A stretch of DNA of 64,000 nt. It comes from Phymatolithon calcareum (lineage: Eukaryota; Rhodophyta; Florideophyceae; Hapalidiales). Location: NCBI GenBank assembly GCA_977006965.1, contig OZ345362.1:1984001-2048000 (forward strand). Reading direction: 5' to 3'. A program made the translations under genes and the position numbers. How positions within the stretch are numbered: the first letter of the stretch is position 1; every line of letters begins with the position of its first letter. The notes beneath the pieces are model-generated. The model was not told the DNA's origin. It did no database searches and was given only the letters and a program-made list of their open reading frames with translations. Shown piece by piece: positions 44,482 through 53,293 of the stretch.

Positions 44482-45100
44482 CACTTCTCTTCGCCTTCAC
44501 AAATAGTCACACGCTATTGGAAGAAGTCGTTTAAGGTAAGTCAAGGAATACTCATAGTTGTTCCATCTGGCTTCAAACAGGCGTTTATTTTGATGAAGTC
44601 GTTGTTCTTGTGGAACGAGTTAGATAGAATCTTGGAAATGGCCGAATGGAGTCTGTGCACGGCACTCCTTTCTCTGTGCTCGGTTATCGCTGGCATTGTT
44701 ACTGCCTTATTATGCAAAAGGCATTTTGTTGTTAAAAAACTTCAAGGAGCCTAATTTGTTTACTCTACCCCGTTGTTTATACTCCTAATGAGAGTCAAAC
44801 TCACGTTTATGCCACGAAAAAGCACTGTCTTAGCCACTAAACGTTAGGAGCATATTTCGTTCCGTACTTTGTAATTACGGTTGCTCCTCATAAACTCATT
44901 TGACTTCACGGTAAAAGTGCCGTGCACAGACTCCACGCGGCCATTTCCAAGATTCTACCTAACTCGTTCCACAAGAGCAACGACATCATCGAAATAAACG
45001 CCTGTTTGAAGCCAGATGGAATAACTATGAGTATTCCTTGCCTTACCTTAAACGACTTCTTCCAATAGCGTGTGACTATTTGTGAAGGCTAAGAGAAGTG
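44482..45100. repeat. 185-bp inverted repeats around a 249-bp core
   Basis: 44,482-44,666 and 44,916-45,100 are reverse complements of identical length with nine mismatches (about 95%). The core (44,667-44,915) contains the tRNA-like gene. The layout resembles a foldback transposon or an inverted duplication. No short terminal target duplication was found. The arms have no long open frame. Confidence 0.9.
44781..44851 (-). tRNA. tRNA-Glu(UUC)-like gene
   Basis: The 71-nt minus strand folds as a cloverleaf. Acceptor GCTCCTA pairs with TAGGAGT (7 bp, one G-U). The D arm is GTTT/AGAC with GG in the loop; the anticodon arm is GTGCT/GGCAT with loop TTTTCGT and anticodon TTC; the variable loop has 4 nt; the T arm is GTGAG/CTCAT with loop TTTGACT. 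The discriminator is A and no CCA is encoded. A run of six T lies about 45 nt downstream. Weak points are T in place of the universal C56, G at position 37 and a short variable loop. It may be a slightly decayed or tRNA-derived sequence. It sits between the 185-bp inverted repeats. Confidence 0.55.
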
Positions 45101-45792
45101 ACGAATCTTTGGAGACTTGTGCACAGGGTGATGAGCAACAGCAGCAGCTGAAATGCGTTCCTCTGGTTTTGCGAATTCATGTAGTTATCGGGCTTTTTCG
45201 TTCCTATGAGTAAGAATACTTTACCTGTACTGCTCTGTTGCACTCAAGATAAATAATTCTGTCTTTCACAAAGAACACATATTGCCGTGACACACTCAGT
45301 GGTCGACGTTATCGGCTTTGGCGTTTGTCGGTGTGCCTACCAGGGATGGAAAAGAGTGAGCGCAACCGCATGTCCCTCGTTGAACACAACTGACAGTGGG
45401 TAGCAGCTGGTCAACCATCTTATATGTGTGGTTTTGTTGGATCAAAATGGCACGTCCCGTAAAATCGATCTCGGTCTTGCACACCTTCCGCTGACACCTG
45501 CTGCATGCTGACACCGTGACGTTAAGGTACCGTTTCAAATGAACGAAAATGAGTGCAGAACACCCTCGACTCACAGACTCTTGATTTATCATCTGCACCA
45601 GGCAATCAATATCGTTACTGTACTCCTTATCAACACGAGAGCGTTATATAGAGAAACCCTGTTCCCGCTCGCTTTTCATGTTTATATCTATAAACACAGC
45701 GCTTCATCAAGGACCTCTTCTGGTTTCAGAAAGTCTAGGAGCGCACTGGCAAGAAATAAAGTTTTTTTGGGGCAACTGATTACTTTAGTTGA
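45101..45792. other. Intergenic, nothing recognised
   Basis: Short frames only, for example 45,296-45,598 minus and 45,539-45,832 plus, without recognisable motifs. Confidence 0.4.
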
Positions 45793-46021
45793 AACTACAG
45801 TGATGACGACGAGGATTGCTTTATTCCCCTAAGAGGTTAGCACGTCTAGAAGGCTTCATTTGATTCCGCTTGCTGAGGTCGGAGGCGTTTGTTATGGCCG
45901 ATTCGATATCTTGGTTTGGTATATCGCCAAGGAGAGAGGCGAATGTTCCGAATACGCATTGTAGTAGTATCCTGCGAACGAGTCTGTTCTCATCCATGCT
46001 GCAACTACAGTAGTTACTGTG
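45793..46021 (-). mobile_element. 211-bp retroposon with ORF end and 9-bp target duplication
   Basis: AACTACAGT flanks the insert at 45,793-45,801 and 46,013-46,021. On the minus strand the insert carries about 61 codons of an open frame (MDENRLVRRILLQCVFGTFA ... SRRANLLGE) that stop within GGGGAATAAAGCAATC, so the TAA stop is part of the AATAAA signal and almost no 3' untranslated region exists. A short CGTCGTCATC tail follows. The 86-bp insert at 2,929-3,014 is a second, more truncated copy. The host LINE is different from the 42.7-kb family. Confidence 0.8.
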
Positions 46022-46039
46022 TGTGTTTTTTGTTCACAA

Positions 46040-46165
46040 AATAGGACACAGTAACACTCCTAAGACTGTACGGGAGCAGCTTTTCGGTACTTGTTCTTTG
46101 TAGTATATCACCTGGTCCCTAATACAGGGCCTCTTCGTGTTCCATATTATCAATTATGGAGACGT
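46040..46165 (-). repeat. LINE 3'-untranslated fragment, minus strand
   Basis: It shares CACTCCTAAGACTGTACGGG and TATATCACCTGGTCCCTAAT with 13,595-13,700 and 23,990-24,080. It is only the untranslated end of the 13.6-kb LINE type. Confidence 0.7.
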
Positions 46166-46837
46166 AATACTTTGTTTCTTCCCACCCGGTTTTCATTGAA
46201 CGACATCTTTATTTTGATAGAACTCGTTGCTCGTTGTATTTCATATTACCTGTACCTAAGGTCGCACGTGCGTTTTCTGGAATCTAGAGCACAAAAGCCC
46301 TAGACAACAGTGGGAGGTTTAGAGTCGCACGTGGAAACTACGAGAAGCATAACCTCTCACAAAATTGAGATGCTGGGCACTGATTGATTCTCAATAGAGG
46401 ATAATATTCGCTCGACTGAAAGTGCTCAATCGAAGGAAAATGCAATTGTCGAGAGACTTGAACATTGAAGACTACTGTAGTCGTTACACTGTCGAAGAAT
46501 TGGGATACATGAAGTTGTCGTATATAATCATTGATATTGCTTTTTCCGCTGGATTCCGTATCAACGGTTTTCATTGCTTCTGCACTTTGCTAAGGGGCTT
46601 GCGCGTTGACGCCAGGTACAGCGCCCTAGGCTGTTATGAGAGAGCCCGGATCAATTCCTTAGCGGAGCGCGGAGCTGGGCGGAGTAAAGCAAGGCTTCCC
46701 GATTGCGTTCTCTGCCTCCTGATTGCCTCTTGTGCGGTTTAGTTTAACCCGTCGTGTCAGCCGAAACGGTGCCGGGAGTCACTTCCAGCCCCAAAATAGG
46801 TTTTAAAAAGTTCCAGGAATTCTTCTGCCACGCACTA
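46166..46837. other. Intergenic, one unassigned short ORF
   Basis: A plus-strand frame with ATG at 46,440 gives about 100 codons up to 46,742 (MQLSRDLNIEDYCSRYTVEE). It has no recognisable domain and its reality is uncertain. Confidence 0.3.
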
Positions 46838-46888
46838 TTCATGCGTAGACTACGCATGAAAATTGCGCTGGTACACCAACGCAATTTT
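46838..46888. repeat. Two abutting palindromes
   Basis: TTCATGCGTAG, one A, CTACGCATGAA (46,838-46,860) is a perfect palindrome with 11-bp arms. It is followed immediately by AAAATTGCG ... CGCAATTTT (46,859-46,888), a second inverted repeat of 9 bp plus a 4-bp inner pair. They share two bases. Confidence 0.85.
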
Positions 46889-48465
46889 TACAACTAATTT
46901 GAGGTCAGAAATCCAAGGAAAATCAAGAACCCCTATCAACTTCAAGAGTCACGGAATTACCTGAGGCCGACTTCGACTCTCTGGAAGCATCCGTCCCCTC
47001 TTCCCTGAAACCCGATGATACTGACGTTATACTGTTATATAGGATGACGAATGTTCACGAGCTACGGCTTCTTGTGTTCCGTTTGATGGTAGCAATTGCA
47101 CGGCCCGGCCATGCATTCCTTCTAATGGCCATTGAGTTTCCATCTGTGAATTTGGGACGCTAGTGACATCACCATCGTAGGTCTCAATACAAATAGCTAA
47201 TTGTTCTTGTGGCATGAGTGGTCGCGGATTTTGAGAACCGCGGCTGCAGTTACACCAGCCAAGCGGGAAAATGTATGCTTGAATACGAGCCTGTGCGCAG
47301 CCTGGTGTATTCAGTTGCGTCTGCGATTCCTGAGGTTGACACTGAGCTGAGCATCGCTGGGTTAGCTTAGATGTTTGCAAAAAGCGACACGTTTAATAAA
47401 GGGATTTATTTCGGGAGCTTCAAAAGCATTATCCCATTAGACCCTAGCGGAGACGACTTAATACGGCGACGGACGTGTCTAAAGCAAACAAACGTGTTCA
47501 TACATATATCAGACAGGATGACTACGTTTTAGAAAAATAATTCCATCACACTATCTATTTTGCGAAGTTGAAAATGCAATAATTGAGTTGTTGTCGTCGA
47601 GATCAGTCGCGTGAAATAAAGCTCTTGGTAGCTGATCATTGAAGTTGACCCCTCTGCTCAAAATGCGGCGTACAGCATCATGATGGTCCTATACTTTTCA
47701 TATACTATACTATAGAAATCATAAATATATGCCATCATCTAAGGTAATGCTTGTTCAGATTGTTCCCTGATACTGTTCTCTTGGTGCCCTGAGGTATATA
47801 AATGTTGCCATCATCGGTCTGTCATTGATGATACCGATGCTGCATGGTTAGATTGGCTCAGTCCATGGCACGTGTCGCCACAGATTTACACCGCTCGAGC
47901 ACAATTTCTAGTGGTTCCATTGTATGGTAGTCCACACACCACATATCAGTGACATTGGCCAATAATCCAGTAATATACGGCCCGACACTAGTTTACGTCT
48001 CTGCAGGCCAATCGCAGACTCGACATACAGCAAGGATGATTACAGGCGTTCTGCTGAGGTTGTTTCTCCGTCTGCACTTCTGTCCATACAGAAGCATCAG
48101 TCGTCCAGCACGACCACTGCAAACCCGAACCGTGGACATTCTGCACAGGACGTGAAAAAGGATCGACTCGCGTGGGTAGTGACAACCCGACATCAACTGG
48201 CAAGGCTCGTAGAGCCAGGGGTGAGTCAAACGTCATGGTGGTTCCCTGTAACCTTTATCTTTTTTCTTTCTCAATTCGCAGCGCTCCCCTTCAGCTATAC
48301 ATTTGTAGCGCACTCGCTGTCTGCTGACATACCTCAATTGCAAAGTTTGTCATGGCAGAGAAATAGTACGCAGAGAATTCGTCTACATATGAATATTCGG
48401 CAGCCACGTAAAGCACTCGGTAGAGGTGGAAAGCAACCTACGCGTCCTCCTCAAACCAGTCAAGG
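46889..48465. other. Intergenic, one possible minus-strand exon
   Basis: 47,027-47,380 minus is open for about 117 codons without ATG. It is preceded on its strand by GCTAACCCAG, a branch-acceptor-like phrase, so it could be the last exon of a gene whose first exon I could not find. The peptide has three CxxC/CNC-like pairs at the N-terminal side. The last 400 bases are upstream DNA of the 48,466 gene. Confidence 0.3.
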
Positions 48466-49038
48466 ATGTCGGCCATTACGCTTCGCCTCGCCCTTTGCGC
48501 TCTCCTGGCTGCTACAACAATAGCACTTGTGGTGCCTGTCACTCGTCAGGACGCGGCCCCGCTCGTAACCGCAGTGCCGATCCCGAAGCGCCCTGGCGAA
48601 ATGATGATGCCGTCGGTCGAACCCGAAGTATCCGCCGAGCCATCGCCAGAGCCTTCGGCAATCCCCATGGAGTCGGAAGAGCCAGAAATGACTGACGCCT
48701 CGTCTCCGGCCCCGGAGCCAATTTCCATGTCTGGTGATGAGGCCAAGCCAGACGAAGAGGAAGAGTCAGACGACGAGGACAAGCCAGAAGACGACGACTT
48801 GCCAGGCGCTGCATCGATCGTCCCGTCCTCGGGTGGTCTCATGATGGACAACTGTTTTCTGCAAAAGGTTGACTTTGGTACCGGTACAGCTGAACGCTGT
48901 TGCGAGTTGCGATTCCCGTGCGATTCGTATTCGGGCTCTTGCGGCAAATTTGCATGTAGCAAGGTTTACATCAAGTTTTCTTACATAGAGGACGTGGATG
49001 CTGCGTGCGAAAATCAGCTTGTGAAGCACAAGTTTTGA
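48466..49038 (+). CDS. Secreted cysteine-rich protein, family member 1
   Basis: 190 residues from ATG 48,466. Residues 1-22 are a signal peptide (LRLALCALLAATTIAL). A proline/serine/glutamate linker (EPSPEPS units, then a strongly acidic EEEESDDEDKPEDDD run) leads to a C-terminal domain of about 62 residues with seven cysteines: CFLQKVDFGTGTAERCCELR, two single cysteines, CSKVYIKFSYIEDVDAAC, and the end KHKF. The same domain closes the protein at 49,960-50,826, which lies tail to tail about 920 bp away. I do not recognise the family. An extracellular or cell-wall role is inferred from the signal peptide and linker. Confidence 0.75.
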   Translation: MSAITLRLALCALLAATTIALVVPVTRQDAAPLVTAVPIPKRPGEMMMPSVEPEVSAEPSPEPSAIPMESEEPEMTDASSPAPEPISMSGDEAKPDEEEESDDEDKPEDDDLPGAASIVPSSGGLMMDNCFLQKVDFGTGTAERCCELRFPCDSYSGSCGKFACSKVYIKFSYIEDVDAACENQLVKHKF

Positions 49039-49896
49039 GAGTTTAGCAGTACAGAAGACTAACTGTTCCACACTGAGATGTGGCTCCCGATAAACGCAAT
49101 GTAGGCGTTCATCCTTTCAGCAACTTCTTGACTCTGCACGGGTTCATATTCGTAGATCAGATAGAGTGCTGGAATAAATTTGTCAGATACTAGTCTGACT
49201 TTTTCGCCCTTTGTCAAAATAAAAATGCTACTTCGAAATAGAACCACGACATGGTTGGATCGATTATTCGTAAATTGGTCCTCCTCTTGCGCTGTAAAGG
49301 TAAATGAGTTAAAGTGTCCACCTTTGCCATAAATAGGTCACTTGAATATATTTTTGAGTCCCTCTGTACTGCGTGATTCGTACAAGAACATAGAAATGTG
49401 AGTACTACAGGAGCTAGCAAAAGTTGCGTCGATGCGCTCAATCAAGAGTTAGCGATAGTCAGCGGGACGATGCGAATGTTGTGGGATCTTCTTGATTCCC
49501 TGAACGGGCGCGGTTCAGCTCTCCAATGCGGGACGCATGAAGCAATCTTTTTCTGCCTGGAGGCGGCTCGATTAAATATCAGACCGAAGAACGAGACGAG
49601 TGAATCTTCAGATGCTCCAGAAGGAGCTCAACTTGTGATATTGCATGAACATCATCAACTATAGCTCTCTCCCTGCAAATTTTCATCATGATCATACCGC
49701 AATGAAATAGTCCCCTTTGACCCAATGTGCAAATTTTCCCCGCTTGGTAAAGGAGGCAATTTAACTGCAGTATGTTCGGCTGTACTGACTGCTCAACTCC
49801 TGGAGGACATTGTGTACGACTGCTCGCAATTACAATGGTGGGGGAGCTGTGCTCCGAAAAAACTTAATGAGCTAACTCCTTTTAGATTAGCCCAGA
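49039..49896. other. Spacer between the convergent secreted-protein genes
   Basis: No gene with clear support. A minus frame at 49,214-49,441 starts with a hydrophobic stretch but shows no further features. It serves as the 3' flank of both neighbours. Confidence 0.4.
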
Positions 49897-49918
49897 AAGC
49901 AAACAATAATGTTTGCTT
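49897..49918 (-). other. Perfect 9-bp hairpin in a 3' flank
   Basis: AAGCAAACA, loop ATAA, TGTTTGCTT. It lies about 40 nt after the stop codon of the minus-strand gene ending at 49,960 and could be in its 3' untranslated region. The role is unknown. Confidence 0.6.
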
Positions 49919-49959
49919 AGAACTTCATAATATTAAAGATACTTGACCTGATGATCTGT

Positions 49960-50826
49960 CTAAAAGTGGTTGACAATATGCTTCGAGCACGCCTGATCAA
50001 CCTTTTCAAAGTACGAGAACTTGATAAAAACCTTGCGACACATATCCTTGCGGCAGAAGCACATATCCGGGTTCCGACATGCCTGAGCATGAGCGCACTC
50101 GGGGGATCCGCAAGCGAAGCGCTCCTCACAGCAGCGCTCTGCAGTACCGCATGCAAAATTGACATTCTGCACATAGCACTTAGCGGCGTGGTGCGTCGAG
50201 TGCAAGCGTCTCGATTGTGTGACATTCGACCGCTTTGCAGGTCTCTTATGCGGTAAATGATTCGAATGGAAAGGCTCTGGACTCGCGTCGACCGACGCTG
50301 ATGGAGCGGGAACCAATGTCTGACTAGGGTGGCGTAAGACAGGCTCTGCGGAGTCAGTCGGTTCAATAGGAGTGAAGCTTGGCTCAGGAGCGGAACTGGG
50401 CTCTGCATTTTCGATCGAGCGGGGCTCAGCAGTTGGATCGAACGGGGCGAAACTGGGCTCTGCTGTCGTCACCCGGTCCATGGGCATGGAACTGGAACCG
50501 TTGCTAGGCTCAGAAGTTACGAACGGGTCATTGGCGACCAAGTTCGGCTCGGCGGTCATCAATGAGTCCAACGGTTCTCGACAGGGTTGTGGAGTTGCGA
50601 AGGGGTCAGTGGGAAGAAGGCTTATCTCAGGAGTGGCGACGGGGCTGCCTACAGACGAAAAGTTGGATTCTTGCGTGGCTTTCGGGTCAGGGATTGAGTT
50701 AGCTGTAACAAGCGAGGGCTTTGGGTAAGGGGAATGTATGGGGTTATTGAGCAGATGATCTGGGACAGTGGCGGCAAAAGTTGCGGTGACGAGAAGGGCC
50801 TGTAGAACGAAGGTGAAGCGTGTCAT
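49960..50826 (-). CDS. Secreted cysteine-rich protein, family member 2
   Basis: 288 residues from ATG 50,826. Signal peptide (FVLQALLVTATFAATV), then about 190 residues of linker made of imperfect repeats in which EPS or EPN alternates with F and P (units such as TAEPNLVANDPFVTSEPS), then a basic stretch (HKRPAKRSNVTQSRR) and the C-terminal domain: CYVQNVNFACGTAERCCEER, a cysteine-rich insert (about five more cysteines) absent from member 1, and CRKVFIKFSYFEKVDQAC near the end. Eleven cysteines are in the domain, an odd number like the seven of member 1. Both share the order GTAERCCE - KFSY - VDxAC. The function is unknown. Confidence 0.75.
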   Translation of the reverse strand: MTRFTFVLQALLVTATFAATVPDHLLNNPIHSPYPKPSLVTANSIPDPKATQESNFSSVGSPVATPEISLLPTDPFATPQPCREPLDSLMTAEPNLVANDPFVTSEPSNGSSSMPMDRVTTAEPSFAPFDPTAEPRSIENAEPSSAPEPSFTPIEPTDSAEPVLRHPSQTLVPAPSASVDASPEPFHSNHLPHKRPAKRSNVTQSRRLHSTHHAAKCYVQNVNFACGTAERCCEERFACGSPECAHAQACRNPDMCFCRKDMCRKVFIKFSYFEKVDQACSKHIVNHF

Positions 50827-53020
50827 TGTGGAGTTAAAGCTAAGGGCTTCGTGGCTGTGGAAGGCAGGGCGTTGGCGAGCAGTTAGAGCCGTGATTGAGC
50901 CTAAGGAGGAATAGGCTTATATGCGGTGCATGTTTTGCATTAGGTATTAGATAAGTAGGGCTATGCGTGGAAGCGCGGCGTGACTGCAACGTCTTGTCGG
51001 GCAGAGGGTGCAGGTAGCAGGAATGACAAGTTGATCAAGACTAGCAACCACGTCTTCCTTGTGAGTCAATTGTTGTTACTGGAACGAAGGCTCCACATTG
51101 AAAATTAAAAATTACTCACTACGGGGAGTAGGCCTAAGTATAAAAGTTGCTACGGCATGAGGTTCGGAGTTACGTAAACTACTAAATGCATTCTCTCAGG
51201 GGCTTCGTCGTGATGAGATCTTACATTGCTGTCACACTCTCCACGCTGTTGAGCCACTACCAATGAAAGCATATACAAAGGTTTCATAACTGTAAACATG
51301 AGCACAGCACGATTTCCTCTATAAGATCTCCGAGGCGGCAATTTTCTTCTCACACGCATCCCGCATACGACCAGTCTTACGACAATACTTTTTACGATGC
51401 GCAGAATGCACACAAAAGTCAAATATATAGTTTAGAACGAATTTAGAATATGTAGATAGATAGATTGCAGCATTTTTGTGCTGCCAGGTGGCGTTTAGAT
51501 AGTTTCCACACTGGTACTTTGCATGTATGTTCATCTGTTTCACTTCTCCTCTGTGTAGATCCAGAAAGAAATCGTCAGACATGGCAGCAAGCAGCTATCC
51601 TTACTAGGGAAAAAGCAAAATGAATAAATGCGAATGGTGGACCATGACAATGTGCACCTTCATAATCAAAGGCTATGCCTTTTCGAAAGATAGTCGACGA
51701 GGGCTCGTAAAAGTCCAGTGAAAAGCGGGAAGAGGAAAAAGATGTCTTTTTTGGAGCTTTTAGAGCATCATCGCACATGTATTCCAACGTCGAGTATGGC
51801 TGCCGTTTCCGAGGACGGGGCCTAAATCTCTCAGCCACTGTGTCCTTCTCCGAAACACGTACACCATGCACTTCATATTGACACTGCTACAGTACTTGAA
51901 ACCAGTGTGGGCAGAGTGTGTCCACGGTCATTACAAGCTGTACTCGATATACTGTAATTATGACGTCGATAGCGGTTCGCTGTATGCTTCCACCACACAT
52001 TACAGAATAAGTCGTTCGTGTTCACGAAACAGTGAACAACCAGGGGCACGTATGTTTTGCCGTTGACGCCCGAAAGACGTTGAGGCATATGTCCACCTTG
52101 AATTCGTATTATGCCCTGCAAAGTGGCAAAAATGTGAAAACCTTAACCGAGCGGATAGATTGCCGTGATCTTCGTGTTTTTCTCACAACGTTGACATAGA
52201 AAAGCCCGTCCGCCGCCGGCGAAAACTCGAATCCGGTGATATTCAAAAAGTAGGCAATACGCAGAAAACACGTCGGTGTGAGGAGTGAAAGTACCATGCC
52301 TTATTGATGTGTACAAGGACCCGTCATCGCTTACAGATGACGTATTCTGCGGGGTGCTGTTGAAACGATCTCGGGCAGAAGAAAGGCTTATATCAGGTTA
52401 AGCTACGCAGTACGGAATGCGCACTGTGTGTTTCAGGTACAGTTAGATCTGAGCAGTAGAAGGGCTCCAAAATCTGCATGGCTTCGCGTTTCAGATCTCG
52501 AAGGAAAAAGCAGGGAGCCGTTATTCAATCCCCGCAAGCAATGCAGCACTACTCTACAACAAGGATTCTCTCTTTTGTTTGTCGAGATTTTCAGTTAACG
52601 TCGTCCCTATTTGCTTCATGCACGGGCACAAAGCATTGCAGGACACATGAGAGCAAACACGAAGCAGTTTTGCTTTTCCACGACCATTGCAGGTAATCGA
52701 TACGCACTGTGAGCGTCCGAGCTCGAAGAAATGAATGAAACGCTTGAAGTGCTCAAGCTTTTCGATTTCCTTTTCCTATTCAACTACGGCGGATTAATAG
52801 AGCAGACTTTCGCGAGGGATGTTTCCAGATTTTCAGCTTGTGCGAATGGCATTGGCCACAGGTTCCCCTGCGGTCAACAACCATGTAGAAAGCCCCGTCT
52901 GATACACATCGTTATCGATGTCAAAGATGTGGGAACTATTATGAATATAATACCAGTCTCCAGTCCTCTGCAATCCACGACTGATTTCTTGAGAGAGCAT
53001 TAGAGGTTTTGTTTCAAGGT
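50827..53020. other. Intergenic, nothing recognised
   Basis: Upstream DNA of the secreted gene and spacer to SAC3. Frames up to about 98 codons (51,575-51,871 minus, no ATG) lack recognisable features. Confidence 0.4.
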
Positions 53021-53088
53021 CAAGTCAGGTTCGTTGCCCAGCGCATTGATAGATCTAAAACAATGCGCTGGGCAACGAAGCTGACTTG
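53021..53088. repeat. 28-bp inverted repeat with 12-nt loop
   Basis: 53,021-53,048 and 53,061-53,088 are reverse complements with a single mismatch. The centre is ATAGATCTAAAA. It stands about 205 bp upstream of the SAC3 start codon. As RNA it would be a long stable hairpin of the precursor type used for small RNAs; as DNA, a cruciform. Confidence 0.9.
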
Positions 53089-53293
53089 CGTCTTTGGCGG
53101 ACGTCAGGGCCTGAACTGGCATGATCTAATTCGCTGTTTCTAATTCCTCTTGAGTTTCTATGATAAATGTAACACGTGTCATTCGGTAATCATTCGAAGG
53201 GTATTTTTCCAAATTCTTTACGAATTGGCGCTAATGGTCTTCAGTAAAGCGTAAGGTCAAGCGAGCTCTTTCGAGCATCTTTTCCAGTTTACC

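Noticed and set aside
48546-48962. Serine-rich minus frame opposite secreted family member 1
   Set aside because: It is the antisense of the proline/glutamate linker; the low-complexity SSSSG pattern follows from codon choice.
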